Source: Bradyrhizobium tropiciagri (GTDB lineage: Bacteria; Pseudomonadota; Alphaproteobacteria; Rhizobiales; Xanthobacteraceae). Taken from it: 64,000 nt of DNA. The stretch spans positions 81,004 through 145,003 of the forward strand of contig NZ_LFLZ01000016.1 of assembly GCF_001189845.1 (NCBI RefSeq). Direction: 5' to 3'. Both the position numbers and the translations under genes were made by a program. The notes under the pieces were generated by a model. That model did not search any database. It saw only the letters and a list, made by a program, of their open reading frames with translations, and was not told the DNA's origin. Shown here one piece after another: positions 37,081 through 45,199 of the stretch (positions within the stretch are counted from its first letter, which is position 1; the number at the start of each line of letters is the position of its first letter).

Positions 37081-37908
37081 GTGCGACGTCACTCCTGGCA
37101 ACGCCCTCGCGGGCTGTGTCGCACGCCTGCTGCTTTATTGTGCGTACCAGCTCTCGTCACAAACGAGTCTTGTGACTGCATCCGACTGCATCCCGCCGTG
37201 TGACTGCGTCACGCGCGCAGTGGAGATATTTCATCGCGCAGCTGCTGCGGAGAACAAATCGACTGATCCGGCGCACTGACATCGCAGTGACATCTAGTGC
37301 CGGTACTGCAGACAGGAAGCGGTCCGTCCGCCGTCCTTCGGCCTGCTCCGAGCCATCGGAAAGCCCCTTCCAGGCTCGACTCGACGGTATCCGGGGCGGA
37401 CTATGTCGTTCAGATACCGGTGTTTTTGGGCCGAAATATCGTGCCCGGAGCCGGAATCAGTGCCGCCAAAGCGGGCTCCGATTTTCGCTTACTCGGTAGG
37501 ACTACGCGTTTTGCACACCGTTCCGCCCGGTGTTGCCCAAATTTGCGCCCACTAGCGGTATCTCAAATATTCTTATTAAATTTCAATGGCTTGTTGAGGT
37601 GCCGCAGTTCAAATGCCCGTGATATTTGTGCAACATTTGCCCGAAAACAGCCGCAACTCCTGCCATGGCAAGCGGTCTTTTGTTGCGTGATCGGGGGGCT
37701 TCTGTCTCATATGGAACTGCGACGGAGGGGGGCATCCCGAGGTCGTCCCGTTCTAGGTGGTTCGCTTAAGTCCCTCGCGTTCATGCGGGTGTGTCCGAAG
37801 GCGCGAAGCGACTAAGCGGGGATTTAAGGGACAAAGGGAACCAACCTGAGGGTGTTTACCCGGCGGATCCGGAACCTTCCCTGAGATAGAGCAACTTGGA
37901 GGTTTAAC
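37081..37908. other. Long leader region of the porin gene
   Basis: No gene is supportable. A perfect inverted repeat GTCACAA...TTGTGAC lies at 37,156-37,176, without a T run. The last 150 bases before the porin are rich in short purine tracts and end in a strong ribosome-binding site (GGAGGT at 37,898-37,903). A long leader is common for highly expressed porins. Confidence 0.4.
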
Positions 37909-39459
37909 ATGAAGATGGTTAAGAGCCTTATCCTCGGCTCGGCGGCGGCTCTCGTCGCGGTCGGCGGAGCTCAGGCGGCCGATCTTCCCGTCAAGGCCAA
38001 AGCGGTCGAGTACGTGAAGGTTTGCTCCCTGTATGGTCCCGGTTTCTACTACATCCCGGGCACCGATACCTGTATCAAGCTGGGCGGCTACCTGCGCGCC
38101 GACGTCGTCGTGAACTCGAACTCGGATCACACCGGCAACACCTCGGGTGCCGGCGGTGCGAACAACCGGTTCACCAACGGCTACACCTGGCGCTCTCGTG
38201 AAGACCTGAACATCGATACCCGTACCGCGACCGAATACGGTGTCGTCCGTACCTTCTTCGATGCGACGTTCTCGTGGACGTCGGACACCTACGCTGGCCA
38301 GGGCAACGGCGCGACCGTTTACTCCCCGATCGGCGCGGTTCAGGCTCCGAACAACGCGAACTCCGGTGCGGTTGCAGGCGGTACGGTTGGCGTCTACTAC
38401 GCCTTCATTCAGTTCGCCGGCTTCACCATGGGTAAGGCGGTCTCGCAGTTCTCGGCTCCGTGGGCCAACTATCCGGGCAACAACTTCGACGGTCTCGTCG
38501 GCGGCGGCGGTACGATCACTGGCGTGAACCAGTTCACCTACACCGCTCAGTTCGGCAACGGCGTGTCGCTGTCTCTGTCCGCTCAGGACCAGACGGCGTA
38601 CTATCAGGCTGGCGTGAACAACACCCTCGCGGGTGGCGCTTACGGCACCAGCGATTACGCCGGCACGATTGCTCCGGACCTCGTCGCGATGCTGCGCGTC
38701 GACCAGGCTTGGGGTCTGTTCCAGGCGTCGTTCGCGGCGCATGACAACCACGCGGCCTACTACGGCGGCACTGAGTTGACCGGTCATCCGGACGACAAGT
38801 GGGGCTGGGCTGGTCAGTTGGCCTTGTCGATCAAGAACATTCCGACCGGACCTGGCGACACCATCAACGTGCAGGGCGTCTACACCAACGGTGCGACGCG
38901 CTACAACATCCAGGACCTCGCTGGTTCGGCTGGTGCGAACACCATTTATGGTGGAACCGGTCTGCCGGGCGCCTACCAGAGCGTTGGTATCGGCGTTGCG
39001 CCGGACAGCGTATTCGGTGCTATCGGTGGCGTGAACACTGGGCAGCAGCTGGTCACGACGTGGGGCTTCCGCGGTGCATACGTGCACAACTGGAACCCCT
39101 ACTGGAACACCTCGATCTACGGTGCTTATGCCGGTATCACCTACAACGATACGGCTAAGACCCTGCTCTGCGGCGTCGGCGGCGTGGGCGGTTCGGTTCG
39201 TACCACCCTCAATGCTCTGGGCGGCGCGATCACCACCTGCAACCCTGACTACAATATCGCGCAGATTGGTACCCAGACCCAGTGGACCCCGGTCAAGAAC
39301 CTGACCTTCACGGCAGACTTCACCTACACCCATCTGGATCAGAAGTATGCTGGTACGGTGTCGGCGCCCAGCGCCGCGATCGGCAAGCCTGCTGCTCTCT
39401 ACGAGCTGAAGGACCAGAACACCTACACCCTGCTGCTCCGCGCTCAGCGCAACTGGTAA
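37909..39459 (+). CDS. Omp2b-type outer-membrane porin
   Basis: The 516-residue protein has a signal peptide (MKMVKSLILGSAAALVAVGGAQA) followed by ADLPVKAK, then the conserved VKVCSLYGPGFYYIPGTDTCIKLGGYLRADV. It ends in the aromatic-terminated beta-strand LLLRAQRNW, as required for outer-membrane assembly. This is the alphaproteobacterial porin family (Omp2). The two cysteines near residues 43 and 58 are conserved in the family. Codon use is strongly biased and the ribosome-binding site is strong, so the protein is probably abundant. A terminator follows 31 bases after the stop. Confidence 0.95.
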   Translation: MKMVKSLILGSAAALVAVGGAQAADLPVKAKAVEYVKVCSLYGPGFYYIPGTDTCIKLGGYLRADVVVNSNSDHTGNTSGAGGANNRFTNGYTWRSREDLNIDTRTATEYGVVRTFFDATFSWTSDTYAGQGNGATVYSPIGAVQAPNNANSGAVAGGTVGVYYAFIQFAGFTMGKAVSQFSAPWANYPGNNFDGLVGGGGTITGVNQFTYTAQFGNGVSLSLSAQDQTAYYQAGVNNTLAGGAYGTSDYAGTIAPDLVAMLRVDQAWGLFQASFAAHDNHAAYYGGTELTGHPDDKWGWAGQLALSIKNIPTGPGDTINVQGVYTNGATRYNIQDLAGSAGANTIYGGTGLPGAYQSVGIGVAPDSVFGAIGGVNTGQQLVTTWGFRGAYVHNWNPYWNTSIYGAYAGITYNDTAKTLLCGVGGVGGSVRTTLNALGGAITTCNPDYNIAQIGTQTQWTPVKNLTFTADFTYTHLDQKYAGTVSAPSAAIGKPAALYELKDQNTYTLLLRAQRNW

Positions 39460-39490
39460 TACCGGTTGATCTGATAGCCAACTAACAGAG

Positions 39491-39516
39491 CCCCCGGTGG
39501 AAGCACCGGGGGTTTT
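39491..39516 (+). terminator. Rho-independent terminator of the porin gene
   Basis: The nine-base stem CCCCCGGTG/CACCGGGGG with loop GAAG is followed by TTTTGCTTT. It lies between the convergent porin and LLM oxidoreductase genes. Confidence 0.92.
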
Positions 39517-39541
39517 GCTTTGTGCGGGCGGCTCTCGTGTG

Positions 39542-40576
39542 TCACGCGGCGAGCATGTCGCGCACCATCGGCACCACCTTGCTTCCATAGAGCTCGATGC
39601 TCTTCATCAGCTTCTCATGCGGCAGCGGGCCCGCCGAATATTTCAGCTGGAAGCGCGCGGCGCCGAGCGCCTTCACGGTCGCCGCGATCTTGCGGGCGAC
39701 GGTTTCCGGCGCGCCGACATAGAGCGAGCCGTGCTCGGCCTCGGCGACGAACTCATCGCGGCTCATCGGCGGCCAGCCGCGCTCCTTGCCGATCCGGTCG
39801 CGCATGACCTTGTAGTCCGGCCACAGCTCCTCGCGCGCTTGCGCATCGGTCTCGGCGACGTAACCCGGCGAGTGCACGCCGATCGGCTGCGGCGTCCGGC
39901 CGAATTGCTGGTAGGCGCGCTGGTGCAGGTCGACATAGGGCGCGAAGCGCTTGGGATCGCCGCCGATGATGGCGAGCATCAGCGGCAGGTCGTAATGCGC
40001 CGCGCGCACCACGGATTCGGGGCTGCCGCCGACGCCGATCCAGGTCTTCAGCCGGCCGTGCTCGACCGGCGGATAGACCGACTGGCCCTTGAGCGGCGGC
40101 CGCAGCTTGCCCTCCCAGGTCACCGGCTCCTGCTTCAGGAGCTCGGTGAACAGGTCGAGCTTCTCCTCGAACAGCTCGTTGTATTGCCGGAGGTCGAAGC
40201 CGAACAGCGGGAACGACTCGGTGAACGAGCCGCGGCCGAGGATCACCTCGGCGCGGCCGTTCGAGACCGCGTCGACGGTTGCGAAGCGCTGGAAGACGCG
40301 GATCGGATCGTCCGAGCTCAGCACCGTCACCGCAGAGCCGAGGCGGATATTCCTGGTGCGCGTGGCGATTGCCGCCAGCACCGTCTCGGGCGAGGAGATC
40401 GCAAAGTCGGCCCGGTGGTGCTCGCCGAGCCCGATGAAATCGATCCCGAGCTGATCGGCCAGCACCGCCTCGTCGACGACGTTGCGGATCACCTGGGCAT
40501 GGTGCAGCGGCGCGCCGGCGGCGTCGTTGGTGACGTCGCCGAACGTATCGAGCCCGAATTCGAGAGAGGTCGTCAT
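39542..40576 (-). CDS. LLM-class flavin-dependent oxidoreductase
   Basis: The 344-residue TIM-barrel protein has luciferase-like signatures: LEFGLDTFGDV, ADQLGIDFIGLGEHHRADFAISSPETVLAAIATRTRNIRLGSAVTVLSSDDPIRV and GRAEVILGRGSF. Enzymes of this group use FMNH2 or F420; the substrate is unknown. The start at MTTSLEFGL is preferred over an upstream in-frame codon because the family begins with the barrel's first strand. It is transcribed toward the porin terminator. Confidence 0.88.
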   Translation of the reverse strand: MTTSLEFGLDTFGDVTNDAAGAPLHHAQVIRNVVDEAVLADQLGIDFIGLGEHHRADFAISSPETVLAAIATRTRNIRLGSAVTVLSSDDPIRVFQRFATVDAVSNGRAEVILGRGSFTESFPLFGFDLRQYNELFEEKLDLFTELLKQEPVTWEGKLRPPLKGQSVYPPVEHGRLKTWIGVGGSPESVVRAAHYDLPLMLAIIGGDPKRFAPYVDLHQRAYQQFGRTPQPIGVHSPGYVAETDAQAREELWPDYKVMRDRIGKERGWPPMSRDEFVAEAEHGSLYVGAPETVARKIAATVKALGAARFQLKYSAGPLPHEKLMKSIELYGSKVVPMVRDMLAA

Positions 40577-40783
40577 CACATAGTCCAGTTGTCGGCGTGG
40601 CGGAGCATCCGCCACGGGCCACCCATCGCACGCAGGCCGAGAGGTCGGGTTGCTGCGGATCTGTCCGCAAGCCTGCGCTGTGGAGCCTTCGGTTGGAGAT
40701 GGGGTGGAGGTATTGCCTGTTCGCGGCCCGACAAGGTCAGGCCGCGAAACGCAGCGTTTCCAACCCCGCGAGCCGGCCGGCGA

Positions 40784-41707
40784 TCAGCCCGGGACGACCA
40801 GGAAGCCGGCGCGCGGGAAATGTACCACGACCTCGCCGACGCGCTCGTCGGACCGGCGGATCGCGATGTGCTGTGCCGACAGCGAGACGATCTCGCCGCG
40901 GACCGGGATCCTGCCGTAGTCATCCGGCATCACGCTGACGATGTCGCCGGGCTTGCGGCCGTTCGGATCCGCGCCATCGCCGAACACCGGCGACTCCGGC
41001 TGCGCCTTCGCCACGACCTCGAGCGCGTCGGCCGACGACATCTCGGTGCGCGTGCCGTGGCCGATGGCGCGGATGCGCTCCTCCCACGCCGCGGTGCGTG
41101 GAAAAGGCCTCATCATTTCGTCGATCGTGGCGATGCTCTGCCGCGCGTACCACACGTTCATGTAGGCGCTGACATCGGCGAGGCTGAACTCGCCGAATAG
41201 CCACGGCCTGTTGTCACCGAGTTGCGCCTCGATCCAGTCGACATTGGCGCGGAATTGGTCGCGCATCTGCGGCAGCGCCGCGGTCATGGCGGCGATGTCG
41301 AACTTGCCGCCGCGCAGCTTCTCGCGGTCCGCGATGAAATCCTGCGGGACTTTGTCGCCGATAAAGCCGAACACGAGGTTGACCGTGCTTTGGAAGAACG
41401 GCCGGTCGGTCCACATGCCGAGCGCCCAGGGCATCCCGGCATTTCCCGCGGGAAACAGCGTCGGCGTCGGATAGCGCCGCTCCAGCTCGCGGATGATGAT
41501 CTGGGTGTCACAATAGATGTCAGCGCCGATCTGCATCGTCGGGGTGCGGCGATAACCACCGGTCATTGGCATCAGATCCGGCCGCGGCATGATCCGGGAA
41601 ATCCGCACCGAGTTCCATGCGAGCTTCTTGAATCCGAAGATGATGCGGATCTTCTCGGAGAACGGCGACTGATCGAAATGATGCAGGATCGGCGTGGGCT
41701 GCGGCAT
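40784..41707 (-). CDS. Glutathione S-transferase family protein
   Basis: The 307-residue protein has an N-terminal thioredoxin-like domain (ILHHFDQSPFSEKIRIIFGFKKL, with the S-P-F-S-E motif) and the cis-proline segment RTPTMQIGADIYCDTQIIIRELERRYP. A helical C-terminal domain contains LFGEFSLADVSAYMNVWYAR. An extra domain of about 70 residues at the C-terminus (GRKPGDIVSVMPDDYGRIPVRGEIVSLSAQHIAIRR) looks like a small beta-barrel and is unusual for GSTs. The substrate is unknown. Confidence 0.88.
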   Translation of the reverse strand: MPQPTPILHHFDQSPFSEKIRIIFGFKKLAWNSVRISRIMPRPDLMPMTGGYRRTPTMQIGADIYCDTQIIIRELERRYPTPTLFPAGNAGMPWALGMWTDRPFFQSTVNLVFGFIGDKVPQDFIADREKLRGGKFDIAAMTAALPQMRDQFRANVDWIEAQLGDNRPWLFGEFSLADVSAYMNVWYARQSIATIDEMMRPFPRTAAWEERIRAIGHGTRTEMSSADALEVVAKAQPESPVFGDGADPNGRKPGDIVSVMPDDYGRIPVRGEIVSLSAQHIAIRRSDERVGEVVVHFPRAGFLVVPG

Positions 41708-41818
41708 GGCCTTCTCCCGGGACAGGTTGCGATCTCGACGGACCTTGCCGCATAGCCTGACAAGATTTACGCCGATCGCAATCGATTTTCCCGGGTGAAG
41801 GCGTGCCGCCCTGGGCGC

Positions 41819-42577
41819 TCAGAACTGCTCCGCCCACGGCCGCAGGTCGAGCTCCAGCGTCCAGGCGCTGCGATGCTGGTGATGCAGCACCCAATAGGCG
41901 TCGGCAATCGCCGCGATGTTGAGCAGGCCATCCGGCCCGCGCTCGTCCTTCAATTGTGGGCGCACGCTTAGCAGCCGATCGCCGCCGATGCCGCCGTCGA
42001 CCACGACATGGCCGACATGGATGCCCTGCGGCCCGAACTCCCGCGCCACGCTCTGCGCCAGCGCGCGCAGCGCCGCCTTGGCAGCGGCGAAGGGCGAGTA
42101 GTTGGCCTTGCCGCGCAGCGAACCGCTGGCGCCGGTGAACACCAGCGTGCCGCCGCCGCGTGCAAGCATGGCGGGGATCGCGGCCTGCGCCAGCTGGAAG
42201 CCGCCGAGCGCGTGTTCGCGCCAATGCTCCTCGAAACGCTGCTCGCTCACTTTCAGGAACGGCGCCGGCCGGTTGGAGCCGGCATTGTGCACGGCCATCG
42301 CCAGCGGGGCCAGCCTCTCGGCGGCCTCGACGAAGCGCGCCACGTCGGCCGCGGTCGAGGCATCGCCGACGACATGGGCGACCCTGGCGCCATCGGCGGC
42401 GAGTTCGGCTGCGGTTGCTGCGAGCTTCTCCGCGTTGCGCCCGGCGATCGCGACAGGATAGCCGCCGGCCGCGAAGCGTCGCGCGATCGCGGCGCCGAGG
42501 CCATTGGATGCGCCGACGCCTGATATCAGCACGCTGCCCTGCACAGCCGTCGGCTCGAGGGTGGATCGGTTGTTCAT
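41819..42577 (-). CDS. Short-chain dehydrogenase/reductase
   Basis: The 252-residue product has an SDR nucleotide-binding motif in a modified form (SGVGASNGLGAAIARRFAAGG) and the NAG strand motif (AVHNAGS). The canonical active site is altered: FTGASGS is followed by NYSPFAAAKAALRALAQS, where the usual Y-x-x-x-K is replaced by S-x-x-x-K. It may therefore be an atypical or non-catalytic SDR. The start is MNNRSTLE, because the longer frame is translated from the intergenic repeat. Confidence 0.85.
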   Translation of the reverse strand: MNNRSTLEPTAVQGSVLISGVGASNGLGAAIARRFAAGGYPVAIAGRNAEKLAATAAELAADGARVAHVVGDASTAADVARFVEAAERLAPLAMAVHNAGSNRPAPFLKVSEQRFEEHWREHALGGFQLAQAAIPAMLARGGGTLVFTGASGSLRGKANYSPFAAAKAALRALAQSVAREFGPQGIHVGHVVVDGGIGGDRLLSVRPQLKDERGPDGLLNIAAIADAYWVLHHQHRSAWTLELDLRPWAEQF

Positions 42578-42594
42578 GGCTCGCTCCATCAAGG

Positions 42595-42643
42595 GCATGA
42601 TCCGGAAAAGTGGAAACCGGTTTTCCGAAAAGATCATGCTCAA
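42595..42643. repeat. Bradyrhizobium palindromic intergenic repeat, copy 1
   Basis: GCATGATCCGGAAAAGTG is followed by an inverted GGTTTTCCGAAAAGATCATGC. The same element recurs at 51,044, 60,322 and 62,492 in this window. It can fold into a stem with GCATGAT/ATCATGC arms. It lies between the SDR and TetR genes. Confidence 0.9.
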
Positions 42644-42672
42644 CAAACAAGGTGCCCGCGGCGCGGGCGCAA

Positions 42673-43242
42673 TCATTCGTCTGAGGCCATCGCCACGATG
42701 CGCTCGCGCACCGTGCGCAGGATGGCATCGGACCGCTTCGGATCGGTGATGACGCGCGAGATCGCGAGTGCGCCGACCATCGCGCTGACAGCGACGATCG
42801 CGCTGTGATCGTCATCGTCACCGAGCGTCTCGGCGACCTTGGCAATGAAGGATTCGATGTGCGGCTCCATCACCGCGCGGCATTGCGCGTCGGCGCGGCC
42901 GACATCGGAGATCAGCGCGCCGATCGCGCAGCCCGACCTCGGCTGGTCGCGGTGGGTGCGGCTGAGATAGCTTCGCACCAGCGCGTTGATGCTGACCGGC
43001 TTGTCGGGATCGCGCGCAGCGTGCGCCGACGCTTCGCCTGCGGTCAGCGCCTGCTCCAGCGCCGCGGCGATCAGGTCGGAACGCGAAGCGAAGTGCCCGT
43101 AGAAGCCGCCATGGGTCAGCTTCACCTGCTGCATCAGGCCGCCGATGCTGAGCGCGTCCAGTCCCTTGTCGCGGATCTGCGTCGCGGCCTCGTTCAGGAT
43201 CCGCTCGCGGCTCCTGGCCTTGTCGGCCTGGGAATGGCCCAT
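42673..43242 (-). CDS. TetR-family regulator
   Basis: The 189-residue protein has an N-terminal TetR HTH (RERILNEAATQIRDKGLDALSIGGLMQQVKLTHGGFYGHFASRSDLIAAAL) and a ligand domain with the cysteine-bearing SGCAIGALISDV. It is divergent from a crotonase gene, and tandem repeats in the shared upstream region look like its operators. It probably represses itself and the crotonase gene in response to an acyl-CoA-like or electrophilic ligand. The ligand is a guess. Confidence 0.92.
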   Translation of the reverse strand: MGHSQADKARSRERILNEAATQIRDKGLDALSIGGLMQQVKLTHGGFYGHFASRSDLIAAALEQALTAGEASAHAARDPDKPVSINALVRSYLSRTHRDQPRSGCAIGALISDVGRADAQCRAVMEPHIESFIAKVAETLGDDDDHSAIVAVSAMVGALAISRVITDPKRSDAILRTVRERIVAMASDE

Positions 43243-43270
43243 CTCACAGTGCCCCTGTTTGACTCTCGTT

Positions 43271-43314
43271 CTGGATTATGACCATCATGCATCTGGATGA
43301 CAACCATCATCCAG
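43271..43314. promoter_or_regulatory. Tandem candidate TetR operators
   Basis: Two direct copies of CTGGAT....ACCATCAT.CA start at 43,271 and 43,293, exactly 22 bases apart. The second contains a perfect palindrome CTGGATGA-CAACCA-TCATCCAG, and the first contains ATGA-CCA-TCAT. They lie between the divergent TetR and crotonase starts. Confidence 0.7.
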
Positions 43315-43346
43315 AAAATATTCAGTCACAAAGCAGGGAGGAACAG

Positions 43347-44135
43347 ATGTCCGGCAGCGCGAGCGAAGGGCGGGTCCGCCACGAGCGGCATGACCGCATC
43401 CTGAAGATCATCATCGACAATCCCGCGAAGAAGAACGCCTTCAGTCCGGGGATGATGACTGAGCTGTCCGACGCGCTGACGCTGCTCGACAATGACGACA
43501 GCCTTTGGGTCGGCGTGCTCTGTGCCGCCGGCGGCAGTTTCACCGCGGGTCTCGACATGCCGAAATTCTTCGGTCCGACGGCGAGCCGCAAGCCGCTACC
43601 GGAAGGCAACGTCGATCCCTTTGGATTGTCGAAGCGGTGCCGCAAGCCGATCATCACGGCGGTGCAGGGCATCGTGTTCACGGTCGGTATCGAGATGATG
43701 CTGGCCGGCGATATCGTTGTCGCCGCGGACGACAGCCGCTTTTGCCAGATGGAAGCCAAGCGCGGCATCGCGCCGCTCGCCGGCGCGCATTTCCGCTATA
43801 TCAGCCGTGCCGGGTGGGGCGATGCGATGTATCACCTGCTTCTGTGCGACGAGTTCTCTGCGGCCGAAGCGCATCGGATCGGTCTCGTGCAGGAGGTCGT
43901 GCCGGCCGGTCAGCAGATCGAGCGCGCGATGGCGCTTGCCGAGATCATCGCGCGCAATGCGCCGCTCGGAATCCAGGTGACGAAAGAGGCGGGCCGCAAG
44001 TTCATCGAAGCCGGCGAGCAGGCGGCGATCGCAATCATCCCGCAGATCCGCGAACGCGTGCTCAACACCGCGGATGCTGCCGAAGGCATCAAGTCGTTCG
44101 TGGAGCGTCGCGCCGCCGTGTTCCAGGGGCGCTAG
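43347..44135 (+). CDS. Enoyl-CoA hydratase/isomerase family protein
   Basis: The 262-residue crotonase has the oxyanion-hole segments GGSFTAGLDM and QGIVFTVGIEMMLAGDIVVA, and EMMLA/GIAPLAGAHFRY in the active-site region. The catalytic glutamate positions typical of hydratases are not clearly conserved, so isomerase or hydrolase activity is possible. The start is ATG 43,347 preceded by GGGAGG; the longer frame runs through the operator. It is probably controlled by the divergent TetR. Confidence 0.9.
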   Translation: MSGSASEGRVRHERHDRILKIIIDNPAKKNAFSPGMMTELSDALTLLDNDDSLWVGVLCAAGGSFTAGLDMPKFFGPTASRKPLPEGNVDPFGLSKRCRKPIITAVQGIVFTVGIEMMLAGDIVVAADDSRFCQMEAKRGIAPLAGAHFRYISRAGWGDAMYHLLLCDEFSAAEAHRIGLVQEVVPAGQQIERAMALAEIIARNAPLGIQVTKEAGRKFIEAGEQAAIAIIPQIRERVLNTADAAEGIKSFVERRAAVFQGR

Positions 44136-44340
44136 CGCTCGGGACGCGAGCTCCAAAGCGCGAGTTGTGTTCGCGATCCGTACTGTAGGAAGCTGTGACA
44201 ATGATGTCGCAGCTTCTTGATTTCGATCACGACATTGTTGCAGCGACTCTTGTCGAGATTCGTCGAATCAGGGAGACTCCAGTCATTCATTAAATTTCAT
44301 TTCGTCCTGGCTCTCACTCAAGCGTCCGGTATGGATTCCC

Positions 44341-45189
44341 ATGACAAACGCACGAGTAATTGTTGTCGGAAACAACAAGGGCGGCTCTGGCAAGTCGACA
44401 ATTGCCATGCACGTCGCCATCGCGCTGATCAAGGCGGGTCAGCGTGTCGCCACCATCGATCTCGACAATAAGCAGAAGTCGCTGACGCATTACGTCGAGA
44501 ACCGGCGGGACTGGGCGCGGGAAACCTCGCTCGATCTCGGCATCCCGGCGCATATGTGCTTCGAGACGGTGAGCGGCAGGAGCAGCGAGGTCGAGACGCT
44601 CGGGCGTAGCGCGCTCGCCGAGATCGTCGAACGGCTCGGCCGATCGCATGACTTCGTCGTCATCGACTGCCCCGGCCATGACACCTACCTGACAACGTTC
44701 ACGCATTCGCTGGCGAACACGCTGATCACGCCGCTGAACGACAGCTTCATCGATTTCGACGTGCTCGGCACCGTCGATCCGAACGACTTCAAGGTGACCG
44801 GCATCAGCCACTATTCCAAGATGGTGGAGGAGGCGCGGCGCCAGCGCAGCGCAAACGATCAGCCGGCATTCGAGTGGGTGGTGCTGCGCAACCGTCTCTC
44901 CACGCTCGGTTCTCGCAACAAGCGCCTGGTCGGCGAGGCTCTCAGCGAACTGTCGAAGACGCTGAACTTCCGCCTGGTCGACGGCTTGGCCGAACGGGTG
45001 ATCTTCCGCGAGTTCTATCCGCGCGGACTGACGGCGGTCGACGATGTCAACCAGCTCGCGCTTGGCGGCCGGCCGACCATGTCACATGTCACCGCATGGC
45101 TCGAGATGGAGCGGTTGATGACCGCGATCATGCTCGGCCATCTGGTGCGCCCGGCAGCCTCCTCCGAGGACAGCCGCGACGCGGCGTAA
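44341..45189 (+). CDS. mipZ: MipZ, ParA-like division-plane positioning ATPase
   Basis: The 282-residue protein has the deviant Walker A motif NKGGSGKST (residues 12-20) and the ATIDLDNKQKSLT and VIDCPGHDTYLT segments of the MipZ branch of ParA ATPases. In alphaproteobacteria MipZ forms a gradient from polar ParB and inhibits FtsZ polymerisation, placing the ring at mid-cell. It appears monocistronic and converges on the glycosidase gene with a 10-base gap. Confidence 0.92.
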   Translation: MTNARVIVVGNNKGGSGKSTIAMHVAIALIKAGQRVATIDLDNKQKSLTHYVENRRDWARETSLDLGIPAHMCFETVSGRSSEVETLGRSALAEIVERLGRSHDFVVIDCPGHDTYLTTFTHSLANTLITPLNDSFIDFDVLGTVDPNDFKVTGISHYSKMVEEARRQRSANDQPAFEWVVLRNRLSTLGSRNKRLVGEALSELSKTLNFRLVDGLAERVIFREFYPRGLTAVDDVNQLALGGRPTMSHVTAWLEMERLMTAIMLGHLVRPAASSEDSRDAA

Positions 45190-45199
45190 GGCTTGCGCG

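Noticed and set aside
37156..37176. Perfect inverted repeat GTCACAA/TTGTGAC as terminator of the Mfd-like gene
   Set aside because: AT-poor downstream sequence with no T run; could equally be a protein-binding site or chance.
37297..37815. 172-codon plus frame upstream of the porin
   Set aside because: Mixed low-complexity translation with no motif, ending within the porin leader; most likely chance.
37753..39588. 611-codon open frame antisense to the porin gene
   Set aside because: It is the reverse frame of a strongly codon-biased gene; composition is Val/Arg/Gly-rich without motifs, while the porin on the other strand has a signal peptide, RBS and terminator.
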